Shown: positions 1-6,910, numbered from the stretch's first letter. The stretch is 11,510 nucleotides of DNA from an uncultured Megamonas sp. (GCA_900556715.1 USPM01000023.1:1-11510), one strand, 5' to 3'. Notes: generated from the sequence alone by a model not told the origin. Numbers and translations are program-made.

Positions 1-256
1 CTTTTTGTAAATCTTCTTTTGCCATAGCACGAGCTACAATCTGAGCCATTTCATAGCGAGTCATTGTTTTATTGCCTTGATATGTACCATCTGGAAAACC
101 ATCAATAACTCCATCAGCAGCAAGTGTTGATACTGCATCATAAGCCCAACTATCTTGAGGAACATCACTAAATGGATTGCTAGCAGCTCCTGCTACTCCC
201 GTACTCATTAAAACTAAAGCAGATGTTGTAATAGTTAATGTAGATTTGTTAAACAT
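1..256 (-). CDS. OmpM-like SLH-domain outer-membrane porin, N-terminal part (gene runs off the left edge)
   Basis: The first 85 codons are present and the rest lies beyond the window. The protein begins with a signal peptide: Lys at residue 4, a hydrophobic stretch at about 6-22, and a likely cut after the Ala pair at 24-25. An S-layer-homology domain follows at once: NPFSDVP at 27-33, WAYDAV at 37-42, then LAADGVIDGFPDGTY at 45-59 and TRYEMAQIVARAM at 66-78. This order (signal peptide, one SLH domain, then by family knowledge a coiled coil and a beta-barrel porin) is typical of OmpM/Mep45 proteins of Negativicutes, whose SLH domain binds polyamine-modified peptidoglycan and tethers the outer membrane. 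Only the SLH part is visible here, so the barrel is inferred. The ATG at 254-256 has a good SD (GGAGAG, complement of 265-270). A different SLH-anchored surface protein is possible. Confidence 0.85.
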   Translation of the reverse strand, partial: MFNKSTLTITTSALVLMSTGVAGAASNPFSDVPQDSWAYDAVSTLAADGVIDGFPDGTYQGNKTMTRYEMAQIVARAMAKEDLQK

Positions 257-311
257 AATAATTTCTCTCCTAAAATATAAAATTTTTATTTAAAATAAAG
301 TTTTTGCTTGT

Positions 312-340
312 AAAATAATAATAATATTAAAAATTTTCAA
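312..340 (-). promoter_or_regulatory. Weak candidate promoter for the OmpM-like gene
   Basis: On the minus strand TTGAAA (complement of 335-340) lies 17 bp from TATTTT (complement of 312-317), followed by a leader of about 50 nt to the ATG. The -10 is poor and the region is very AT-rich, so the assignment is weak. A promoter is expected somewhere between the hairpin at 361-390 and the start codon, since the gene lies downstream of the alpha-galactosidase on the same strand. Confidence 0.3.
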
Positions 341-360
341 TCATTTAATCTTTATATGCT

Positions 361-390
361 AGAGATTGATATTATTTATTATCAATCTCT
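361..390 (-). terminator. Hairpin between the alpha-galactosidase and the OmpM-like gene, probable terminator
   Basis: A perfect 11-bp inverted repeat (AGAGATTGATA at 361-371, TATCAATCTCT at 380-390) encloses an 8-nt loop, about 30 nt past the alpha-galactosidase stop. The T-rich tract lies on the plus-strand 3' side (392-412), so in the minus direction this is a stem without a clean U-run. Termination of the alpha-galactosidase mRNA or protection of its 3' end are both plausible. Confidence 0.5.
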
Positions 391-419
391 AACATTTTTG
401 TTTATCTATTTTTATCTAA

Positions 420-2672
420 TTATTTATTAACTTTTTTTAAGTGCCAAATAAATGCAGCATAGTCGCCTTCAATAACTGGACTTGGCATACCAGCAAATAA
501 TTCTTTACCCTCTTCAGGAATACCACCAACTACTTTATCTGGAACATTAATGCCAACATACATTAATTCATCCCCACCATAAAGTTTGCCAGTGCGTACA
601 TCTTCATAAGTAGCATCAGCATCTAAACCTACAGCACAAACAGTAGCTAGGTTATCATTTGGTACAGCCAATGTTCTGAAGAAGCTTACTACTGCTTCAG
701 ATTTATCTTTAGCTACAAAACTCCATGCAGTTTCATTACCTTCAAATGGACTTTGTAGTCTGTAGAAATCACCAAACTGTATAAGTTCTCTAACTTCTTT
801 GTAGAATGCAACTTGTGCTTTAGTTTGTGCTTTTTCTTCATCAGTTAATTTAGTTAAATCAAGCTCATAACCGAAGTTACCACACATAGCAGAAATACCA
901 CGAGTAGCAAATGGTGTAATTCTAGCAACCTGATGATTTGGTACAGCAGATACGTGACAACCGATGGCAACATTAGGATAAACCATAGATGTACCATATT
1001 GAATTTTTAAACGTTCAATAGCATCAGTATCATCACTTGTCCAAGTCTGTGGCATATAGTATAAAATACCTGGATCAAAACGTCCACCGCCACCAGAGCA
1101 AGATTCAAATAAAATATTAGGGAATTTACTTGTAATAACATCCATTACATGATATAAACCAAGCATATAACGATGAGCCACTTCGCGTTGACGTTCTGCT
1201 GGTAAAATAGCAGAGCCAATTTCTGTCATATTACGATTCATATCCCATTTTACATATTCAATATTTGCACTTGCAAGTACATCGGATACAGATTTAATGA
1301 TATAGTCGCATACATCTTCACGAGAAAGATCTAAGATCAACTGACGACGAGCAGTAGAGCGTGTACGTCCATCAATATGCAAACACCAATCAGGATGAGC
1401 TTCATATAATTTACTAATTGGGCATACCATTTCTGGTTCAAACCATAAACCAAATTTCATACCCATACCGTTGATTTCATCAACGAGTTTTTTCAAGCCA
1501 CCACGAATTTTATTTTCATTTACAAACCAGTCGCCTAAAGAGCGATCATCATTATTTCTTTCACCAAACCAGCCATCATCTAAAACGAATAATTCAATAC
1601 CAAATTCACTAGCCTGTTTTGCAATGGCTTTAATTTTTGTTTCATTAAAATCAAAATATGTTGCTTCCCAGTTATTGATAAGTACAGGACGAACTTTATC
1701 ACGCCATACACCACGCATTAAGCGTTTACCATATAAGTTTTGATAAATGTGACTCATACCTGTCAAACCTTCATTAGAATAAACAAGTACTGCTTCTGGT
1801 GTTTGGAAATGTTCTCCTGCTTTTAATAACCATGTGAAATCAAATGGATTAATACCTATCTGCATTCTAGTTTTGCTATACATATCAACTTCTGTATTAG
1901 CTAAGAAGTTACCACTGTATACTAAACTCATAGCATAAACATCACCATTTGTTTCTGTAACATCCTTGCGAACAAGAGCCATAAATGGATTCTGTGCATG
2001 ACTACTTGCACCACGACGACTTTCTACACATTGCCCACCGATGCGAAGTGGTGTACGAATAATATGACGTTCTCTTGCCCAAGAACCAGAAAGTTGAATC
2101 ATTTCAAACTTACTATCTTTAAAATCAACATTAGCACTTAATGCACGTTGAACTTTTACATTATCAGCACTTTTATTAATTATTTTTGCACTACGAGCAA
2201 TAGCATTAAATTCTTCAAAAACAGTGAAAGCTAATTCTACATCTACATTTTTAACTTTATCAGTTAATGTAATAATTAAAGTTTGAGCTTCTTTATCTGC
2301 TTCTACATATGTTGCAGGTAACCCTTCTAATGCAGGTTTGCCATCGATGATTTTATGACTTACATATCTAAAATCTGTAGCACTAGTTCCATCAGCAAAT
2401 TCAAGTTCAATAGCTGGGCTACGTAAATCTGTAGAACCATATCCTGGATATTCTTGTTCTTTAGATTCTAATTGAAAAGCATCTATATTATCTGTATTAG
2501 TTAAAAAACTAAACCAATCTTTTCTACGCACTGTATAATCAAGATTGTCAGTTTTTAGTGAACGACCCCAATATAAATGGAGCAAATGTCCTGTTTCCAA
2601 CACTTTCATAAGATAACTTGTCTTTTCAGTTTTCAAATGAAAGGTTTTTGTTTCCTGATTAAATATAATCAT
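420..2672 (-). CDS. Alpha-galactosidase, GH36, cytoplasmic
   Basis: A 750-residue protein, the usual length of bacterial GH36 alpha-galactosidases (AgaN/RafA/MelA type), which remove terminal alpha-1,6-galactose from melibiose, raffinose and stachyose. The N-terminal beta-sandwich covers roughly 1-320 and the catalytic TIM barrel about 325-650, with a C-terminal beta domain after it. Visible motifs are DDGWFG (365-370), KWDMNR (475-480) with nucleophile Asp477, CSGGGGRFD (525-533), and WTSDDTDA (544-551), which carries the acid/base Asp (Asp548 by alignment with GH36 enzymes, from memory). There is no signal peptide, so it should act on imported sugar. The ATG is fixed by a strong SD, AAGGAGG (complement of 2680-2686), with 7 nt of spacing. 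The gene stands alone, with its own control region upstream and a hairpin after the stop. No sugar transporter is adjacent, so uptake must be by a system elsewhere or by the GPH transporter further right. The family call is secure; the preferred substrate is not. Confidence 0.96.
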   Translation of the reverse strand: MIIFNQETKTFHLKTEKTSYLMKVLETGHLLHLYWGRSLKTDNLDYTVRRKDWFSFLTNTDNIDAFQLESKEQEYPGYGSTDLRSPAIELEFADGTSATDFRYVSHKIIDGKPALEGLPATYVEADKEAQTLIITLTDKVKNVDVELAFTVFEEFNAIARSAKIINKSADNVKVQRALSANVDFKDSKFEMIQLSGSWARERHIIRTPLRIGGQCVESRRGASSHAQNPFMALVRKDVTETNGDVYAMSLVYSGNFLANTEVDMYSKTRMQIGINPFDFTWLLKAGEHFQTPEAVLVYSNEGLTGMSHIYQNLYGKRLMRGVWRDKVRPVLINNWEATYFDFNETKIKAIAKQASEFGIELFVLDDGWFGERNNDDRSLGDWFVNENKIRGGLKKLVDEINGMGMKFGLWFEPEMVCPISKLYEAHPDWCLHIDGRTRSTARRQLILDLSREDVCDYIIKSVSDVLASANIEYVKWDMNRNMTEIGSAILPAERQREVAHRYMLGLYHVMDVITSKFPNILFESCSGGGGRFDPGILYYMPQTWTSDDTDAIERLKIQYGTSMVYPNVAIGCHVSAVPNHQVARITPFATRGISAMCGNFGYELDLTKLTDEEKAQTKAQVAFYKEVRELIQFGDFYRLQSPFEGNETAWSFVAKDKSEAVVSFFRTLAVPNDNLATVCAVGLDADATYEDVRTGKLYGGDELMYVGINVPDKVVGGIPEEGKELFAGMPSPVIEGDYAAFIWHLKKVNK

Positions 2673-2764
2673 TTTTTAGCCTCCTTGAATCAAAGATTTT
2701 CTTGCACTAATAATTAAATTAAAAATGCTACGATTTTTTGCAAAATTCAATACAACATAAAATT

Positions 2765-2778
2765 TGTAAACGTTTTCG
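2765..2778 (-). promoter_or_regulatory. cre-like / LacI-family operator downstream of the alpha-galactosidase start site
   Basis: TGTAAACGTTTTCG matches the cre consensus TGWAANCGNTNWCA at 13 of 14 positions, with a central CG at 2771-2772 as in LacI/GalR-family operators. It sits about +10 to +23 relative to the start site predicted from the -10 at 2794-2799, where a bound repressor would block initiation or early elongation. CcpA-type catabolite repression or a local galactoside LacI-family repressor would both fit. Sequence alone cannot separate them. Confidence 0.65.
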
Positions 2779-2793
2779 CTTTTCTTGGTTAAT

Positions 2794-2822
2794 ATTATAA
2801 TATTTCTAAAAAATAAAATCAA
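2794..2822 (-). promoter_or_regulatory. Promoter of the alpha-galactosidase gene
   Basis: On the minus strand TTGATT (complement of 2817-2822) and a perfect TATAAT (complement of 2794-2799) are separated by exactly 17 bp. The predicted start site is near 2787, giving a leader of about 115 nt. The -35 differs from TTGACA at its last two positions, and two repeats lie just upstream, so activation is possible as well as repression at the operator. Confidence 0.65.
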
Positions 2823-2825
2823 TGT

Positions 2826-2853
2826 TTTATGTTTCTTAAAATTGTGTTTATGT
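2826..2853 (-). promoter_or_regulatory. Two ACATAAA direct repeats 21 bp apart, abutting the alpha-galactosidase -35
   Basis: ACATAAA occurs on the minus strand at the complement of 2826-2832 and of 2847-2853, exactly 21 bp (two helical turns) apart. The proximal copy is 3 bp from the -35 hexamer. This is the usual geometry of half-sites for AraC/XylS-type activators such as the MsmR/RafR regulators of galactoside genes. The regulator itself is not identified. In AT-rich DNA a 7-mer pair could arise by chance, so this is a candidate. Confidence 0.4.
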
Positions 2854-2880
2854 TGTATTTTGTAAAAAATAGTTAGAATT

Positions 2881-2909
2881 TTAATTAATCAATTAAGATA
2901 TGATATAAT
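2881..2909 (+). promoter_or_regulatory. Extended -10 promoter of the ABC-F gene
   Basis: TGATATAAT at 2901-2909 is an extended -10 (TG, one base, TATAAT at 2904-2909). A poor -35, TTAATT at 2881-2886, lies 17 bp upstream. The leader to the ATG at 2950 would be about 34 nt. It is divergent from the alpha-galactosidase promoter. Confidence 0.5.
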
Positions 2910-2949
2910 ATACAAACAATAATCATTTAAAGAGAGTGTGTTTTTTATC

Positions 2950-4869
2950 ATGATTCTAACAATAGAAAATCTATGTAAAACTTATGGAGAAAAAGTTTTA
3001 TTTGAAAATGTAAATTTCAGTCTATCTGATGGCGATAAAATTGGTATTGTTGGCGTAAATGGTACTGGTAAATCAACTTTTATCAAAGTAATCGCTGGTC
3101 TTATTCCTCAAGATAGTGGTAATATTATTGCCGGTAAAAATATAAATATAGAGTATTTATCTCAAGATAAAATCTTTAATCCTGAAAATACCATTTTAAT
3201 GGAAGTTTTTCAGGGAAACCAACCTATAATGAAAACACTTTATGAATATGAAATTACTTTAGCTCAAAGTCAAAAATATCCTCAAAATGATGAATTACAA
3301 ACAAAAATCATTCAATTAACTAGTAAAATTGATGAATTAAATGGCTGGCAGTTAGAAAGTGATGCTAAAACCATTCTAACTAAATTAGGTATTATGGATT
3401 TTTCCGCTAAAATAAAAACTCTATCCGGAGGACAACAAAAACGACTTGCTTTAGCTACAGCGTTAATTCAACCATGTGATTTATTATTACTTGATGAACC
3501 AACAAACCATTTAGATAGTGAAACCATCGCATGGCTTGAAGAATATCTTCATAAATTAAAATGTGCTTTAATCATGGTAACACATGATAGATATTTCCTT
3601 GATTCTGTTGCTACTAAAATATTAGAATTGGATAAAGGAAAATCTTATGTTTATACAGGCAATTATACTCAATTCTTAGAATTAAAAACTGCCAGAGAAG
3701 AACGCGAAGAAGCTTCCGAACAAAAACGTCAAAACTTCCTACGCAATGAATTAAAATGGATACGTCGAGGTGCACAAGCTCGTTCTACCAAACAAAGAGC
3801 TAGAATACAGCGTTTTGAAGAAGTAAAAAATCAAAAAGTAAACATCGATAACAGTAAAATTGAAATGGGACTTGCAGGCTCCCGTTTAGGTCGTACTGTA
3901 ATTGAATTAGAAAATGTAAATTATACTGTAGATAATAAAACAATCATCAAAGATTTTACTTATACAGTTTTAAGAAATGATCGTATTGGTATTTTAGGGC
4001 CTAATGGTTCTGGAAAAACTACTTTATTAAATATCATAGCAGGTATCTTGCCACCAACAACTGGTACAGTAAATATAGGACAAACCGTAAAAATTGGTTA
4101 TTTTGCTCAAAAAAATATTGATATGGATGAAAGACTTCGCCCTATTGAATATATTAAAGAAGTCGCTCATCATATAACTTTAGCTGATGGCACACAACTA
4201 AGTGCATCTCAATTAATGGAAAGATTTTTATTCCCAGGTACATTACAATGGACTCCTATCAGTAAATTATCTGGTGGTGAAAAACGTCGTTTATTTTTAT
4301 TACGTGTATTAATGAGTTCACCAAATGTATTGTTATTAGATGAACCTACAAATGATTTAGATTTACAAACCATGTCTATCTTAGAAGAATTCATTGATAA
4401 TTTTAATGGTGCTATCATATTTGTATCTCATGACCGCTTTTTCATTGACCGTCTAGCTGATAAAGTCTTTGTATATCAAAAAGATGGTTCTCTTCGTCAA
4501 TATCCTGGTGGATACTCCTATTACAAAGGTATTGAAGAAAAAGAATTGGCTACATTAGAAAAGGAAAAAAATACTGAAGCCAAAAATTCCACTTCTGATA
4601 CAGAAAAAACACTTAAAAATATTGCAACTAAAATTGAACCTGTAAAAAAACTTTCTTTTAAAGAACAAAAAGAATATGCTGAAATTGAAGCCATAATTGC
4701 CGAAACAGAAGGTAAACTAAAAGTAGTGCAACTTCAAATGAGTCAAAATGCTTCTGACTATGGCAAATTAAATGAACTCACTAAAGAAGAAACTGCTTTA
4801 CAAGAAAAATTAGATTATTTAATGGATCGCTGGGCATATCTTGAAGAATTAGCCGAAAATAGTAAATAA
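2950..4869 (+). CDS. ABC-F family ATPase, Uup/YfmR type (ribosome-associated)
   Basis: A 639-residue soluble protein with two ABC domains and no membrane segment. Domain 1 has Walker A GVNGTGKST (35-43), signature LSGGQ (158-162), Walker B LLLLDEP (178-184) and switch His212. Domain 2 has Walker A GPNGSGKTT (350-358), signature LSGGE (440-444) and Walker B followed by TNDLD. Both Walker B glutamates are present. The interdomain arm (about 246-296) is charged and Arg-rich, as in proteins that reach the peptidyl-transferase centre. A charged coiled coil at about 565-636 ends in RWAYLEEL, typical of the Uup/YfmR C-terminal domain, as is the overall length. Members of this branch act on translating ribosomes; YfmR helps resolve stalls along with EF-P. 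An antibiotic-resistance role is less likely given the C-terminal domain. A GTG at 2938 is in frame, but ATG 2950 yields the usual ABC-F N-terminus (MILTIENLCKTYG) and leaves room for the weak SD (AGAGAG, 2931-2936). The C-terminal 60 bases run towards a shared terminator. Confidence 0.93.
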   Translation: MILTIENLCKTYGEKVLFENVNFSLSDGDKIGIVGVNGTGKSTFIKVIAGLIPQDSGNIIAGKNINIEYLSQDKIFNPENTILMEVFQGNQPIMKTLYEYEITLAQSQKYPQNDELQTKIIQLTSKIDELNGWQLESDAKTILTKLGIMDFSAKIKTLSGGQQKRLALATALIQPCDLLLLDEPTNHLDSETIAWLEEYLHKLKCALIMVTHDRYFLDSVATKILELDKGKSYVYTGNYTQFLELKTAREEREEASEQKRQNFLRNELKWIRRGAQARSTKQRARIQRFEEVKNQKVNIDNSKIEMGLAGSRLGRTVIELENVNYTVDNKTIIKDFTYTVLRNDRIGILGPNGSGKTTLLNIIAGILPPTTGTVNIGQTVKIGYFAQKNIDMDERLRPIEYIKEVAHHITLADGTQLSASQLMERFLFPGTLQWTPISKLSGGEKRRLFLLRVLMSSPNVLLLDEPTNDLDLQTMSILEEFIDNFNGAIIFVSHDRFFIDRLADKVFVYQKDGSLRQYPGGYSYYKGIEEKELATLEKEKNTEAKNSTSDTEKTLKNIATKIEPVKKLSFKEQKEYAEIEAIIAETEGKLKVVQLQMSQNASDYGKLNELTKEETALQEKLDYLMDRWAYLEELAENSK

Positions 4870-4891
4870 ATATAATAAAAAAAGTAATAAA

Positions 4892-4931
4892 AAAGAAGCT
4901 TTTTGTCTAAATATAGATGAAAAGCTTCTTT
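4892..4931. terminator. Bidirectional terminator between the ABC-F and thioesterase genes
   Basis: AAAGAAGCTTTT (4892-4903) pairs with AAAAGCTTCTTT (4920-4931). The inner bases 4904-4909 also pair with 4914-4919 (two G-T wobbles), giving an almost continuous 18-bp stem with a 4-nt loop. The minus direction has a long T-rich tail (complement of 4871-4894); the plus direction has a shorter TTTCTTT. It lies between two convergent genes, 22 bp past one stop and 35 bp past the other. Confidence 0.85.
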
Positions 4932-4966
4932 CTTTATAAAAATAAACTTAATTTTATTCTATTTTT

Positions 4967-5344
4967 TTATAATTTACTCATAAATTTTTCATTATTTATG
5001 ATGAATCTTTCATGTACTCCTTTACCAATGACTTTATGTGTATCTTTTGCTTCAACTATAAAAGTTAATTTTCTACCTTCAATTTTATCCAAAACTGCTG
5101 TTGCTGTTACAATATCATCCATTGCTGTTGGTGCTACATGGGCAATATCTAATTTTATGCCTACAGTACCTTCTCCTTCTTCTAAATAATCTTTTAATGC
5201 TGTACATGCAGCTTCTTCCATCAATGCTACCATAGCAGGAGTTGCAAAAACAGGCAACGCACCACTTTTCATATTTTTAGCTGTATTATTCTTTGATACT
5301 TTTACTTTAGCTTGTCCAATAATTCCACTTTTTAAATCCAACAT
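4967..5344 (-). CDS. FlK-like hotdog-fold acyl-CoA thioesterase
   Basis: A 125-residue single-domain protein resembling the fluoroacetyl-CoA thioesterase (FlK) family of small hotdog thioesterases, which hydrolyse acyl-CoA. The catalytic triad is in place: Thr35 (in ATPAM), Glu43 (in LMEEAA) and His69 (in DIAHVAPT). The spacings of 8 and 26 residues equal those of Thr42, Glu50 and His76 in FlK (numbers from memory). The central segment GTVGIKLDIAHVAPTA is the conserved core of the family. Most bacterial members have no known substrate and are not fluoroacetate-specific, so clearance of a short acyl-CoA is the most that can be said. An upstream in-frame ATG would add 16 residues, but the internal ATG has a good SD and a normal family N-terminus. 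No operon partner; it faces the ABC-F gene across a shared terminator. Confidence 0.85.
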   Translation of the reverse strand: MLDLKSGIIGQAKVKVSKNNTAKNMKSGALPVFATPAMVALMEEAACTALKDYLEEGEGTVGIKLDIAHVAPTAMDDIVTATAVLDKIEGRKLTFIVEAKDTHKVIGKGVHERFIINNEKFMSKL

Positions 5345-5349
5345 AAAAA

Positions 5350-5356
5350 TCCTTCC
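5350..5356 (-). promoter_or_regulatory. SD that sets the thioesterase start
   Basis: On the minus strand GGAAGGA (complement of 5350-5356) lies about 5 nt before the ATG at 5342-5344. The longer alternative start at 5392 has no comparable SD. No convincing -35/-10 pair was found upstream; TTGAAT about 17 bp from TTAAAT, complement of roughly 5410-5440, is the best and is weak. Confidence 0.6.
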
Positions 5357-5491
5357 TATCTCTAAAAAATCTATTTCTATTTTAACATACATAAAAAAAT
5401 TATCTATGAATTATTTAAACAAATAATTTATAAATATTCAAACTACTTTTATTGTTAAAATAATGTATACAATGTTCTAATAATATTTACA

Positions 5492-5520
5492 TTGACTTAA
5501 CACTTTATTACTACTATAAT
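5492..5520 (+). promoter_or_regulatory. Promoter of the dicarboxylate/amino acid symporter
   Basis: TTGACT at 5492-5497 and TATAAT at 5515-5520 are separated by 17 bp, the nearest match to a consensus vegetative promoter in the window. The start site is near 5527, leaving a leader of about 100 nt that carries the repeats at 5538-5586. Confidence 0.8.
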
Positions 5521-5537
5521 GGTAAAGGTGTTTTTTT

Positions 5538-5586
5538 ATATATTGTTAAATTGTTAATTTGTTAACTGCATAAAATAACAATATAT
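5538..5586 (+). repeat. Inverted repeat and three tandem 8-mers in the symporter leader
   Basis: ATATATTGTTA (5538-5548) is the exact inverse of TAACAATATAT (5576-5586), with 27 bp between. Overlapping the left arm, WTTGTTAA occurs three times in tandem: ATTGTTAA at 5542-5549 and 5550-5557, TTTGTTAA at 5558-5565. The block begins about 11 nt after the predicted start site and ends 42 nt before the ATG. It could be a multi-site operator or a weak mRNA hairpin. It resembles no riboswitch I know. Confidence 0.5.
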
Positions 5587-5628
5587 CTATAGGCTTTATA
5601 CAATAATATTATTAAAGGAGTTTTTTTA

Positions 5629-6891
5629 ATGAAAAAGTTACGCATTAATTTAACTGCTCAAATTTTTCTTGGGTTAGTCTTAGGTGCTATCTTTGGTTAC
5701 TTTTTACCCGATATCGGCTCACAATTAAAACCGCTAGGCGATGCATTTATTCGCATGATTAAAATGATCGTTGTTCCTCTTATTTTTAGTACTTTAATCA
5801 TCGGCATTGCAGGCACAGGCGATTTCAAAAAACTTGGTCGCTTAGGTGGTAAAGCCATAATTTGGTTTGAAGTTGCTAGTAGTTTAGCTCTAGTTGTTGG
5901 TCTTGTTATTGTAAATGTACTTCAACCTGGTGTTGGTGTTTCTCTTCCTTCTATTGGGGCTTCTGCTGGTGCTAATGCTGCCGCTACTGCAGAATCTTTC
6001 AGTATTTCCATGCACTTATTAAATATCATTCCTGCTAACATCGTTGAAGCTTGTGCCAAAAGCGACATGTTACAGATCATCTTCTTTAGTTGTTTCTTTG
6101 GTGTAGCTTTAGCTCATATCGGTGAAAAAGGAAAAATCGTTGTAGAATGTTGCCGTGGAATAGCTGAAGCAATGTTTAAGGTTACTCACTACGTCATGTT
6201 ATTTGCTCCAATTGGTATTTTTGCCATGATTTCTTATACTGTTGGCACATTCGGCTTAGAAATGCTCATTCCTCTTGGAAAATTAGTATTCTCTCTTTAT
6301 TTTGCAATTATCGTTTTCTTAATTATTCTTGCAACTATTGCCTCTATTATAACTAAATTAAATTTCTGGCACATCTTTAAAGTTTTACGTGAACCTTTAT
6401 TATTAGGTTATTCTACTGCTAGTAGTGAAGCCGCATTACCAATAGCTATGAAATGTTTGGAAAAATTAGGTTTACCAAAACATGTCATCACATTTGTTAT
6501 GCCAACAGGTTATTCTTTTAATCTTGACGGCTCAACTTTATATAGTTCCTTGGCAGTTATTTTCTTAGCTCAAATGTATGATATTGATTTTGGTATCACT
6601 CAACAAATCATGATGTTACTTACACTTATGATTTCTACTAAAGGTATTGCTGGTGTTCCGGGTGCTTCTATCATTGTAATCGCTGGTACAGCTGCTTCTT
6701 TTGGTATTCCAACAGAAGGTATCGCTATTATCTTAGGTGTAGACCGTATTATGGATATGGCTCGTACATTCTGCAATATCTTTGGTAACTGTATTGCTAC
6801 TGTTGTAGTTGGTCTTTGGGAACGTGAAATTTCTCGTAGTGAAATAAAATCTTCCTATAAAAATAATTTTAAAGAAGATACTTTAGCCTAA
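5629..6891 (+). CDS. Dicarboxylate/amino acid:cation symporter (DAACS/GltP family)
   Basis: A 420-residue inner-membrane protein of the glutamate/aspartate/C4-dicarboxylate symporter family. Family elements appear in order: a hydrophobic N-terminus with PLIFSTLI (50-57), the HP1 loop STASSEAALP (262-271), the TM7 motif NLDGS (298-302, NMDGT in the family), the HP2 loop STKGIAGVPGAS (336-347), and TM8 with DMARTFCN (376-383). In TM8, Asp376, Arg379, Thr380 and Asn383 match the spacing of the substrate-binding residues Asp394, Arg397, Thr398 and Asn401 of GltPh. The Arg points to an acidic substrate such as glutamate, aspartate or a dicarboxylate. The NIFGN after it is closer to DctA, so the substrate is unsettled. 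HP1 reads SSEAALP rather than the usual Ser-rich SSSAATLP, a point for comparison. The start ATG has a clear SD (AAAGGAG, 5615-5621). It is a single-gene unit ending in the terminator at 6911-6957. Confidence 0.93.
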   Translation: MKKLRINLTAQIFLGLVLGAIFGYFLPDIGSQLKPLGDAFIRMIKMIVVPLIFSTLIIGIAGTGDFKKLGRLGGKAIIWFEVASSLALVVGLVIVNVLQPGVGVSLPSIGASAGANAAATAESFSISMHLLNIIPANIVEACAKSDMLQIIFFSCFFGVALAHIGEKGKIVVECCRGIAEAMFKVTHYVMLFAPIGIFAMISYTVGTFGLEMLIPLGKLVFSLYFAIIVFLIILATIASIITKLNFWHIFKVLREPLLLGYSTASSEAALPIAMKCLEKLGLPKHVITFVMPTGYSFNLDGSTLYSSLAVIFLAQMYDIDFGITQQIMMLLTLMISTKGIAGVPGASIIVIAGTAASFGIPTEGIAIILGVDRIMDMARTFCNIFGNCIATVVVGLWEREISRSEIKSSYKNNFKEDTLA

Positions 6892-6910
6892 AATAATAAA
6901 ATAAGATAAT

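Noticed and set aside
1471..1743. Plus-strand open frame of 90 codons inside the alpha-galactosidase gene
   Set aside because: Opposite-strand shadow of a well-supported GH36 gene, with no SD and no recognisable domain.
2938..2949. GTG start four codons upstream of the ABC-F ATG
   Set aside because: The purine-rich SD candidate at 2931-2936 is only one base away from it, too close to work; the ATG gives the family N-terminus. The SD is weak in either case.
4209..4418. Minus-strand open frame inside the ABC-F gene
   Set aside because: Antisense shadow over the second ATP-binding domain, low-complexity product, no SD.
2950..4869. Antibiotic-resistance ABC-F protein
   Set aside because: The coiled-coil C-terminal domain ending in RWAYLEEL and the length point to the housekeeping Uup/YfmR branch.
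5527..5628. Riboswitch in the symporter leader
   Set aside because: The leader is short and very AT-rich, with repeats but no recognisable aptamer core and no terminator before the SD.
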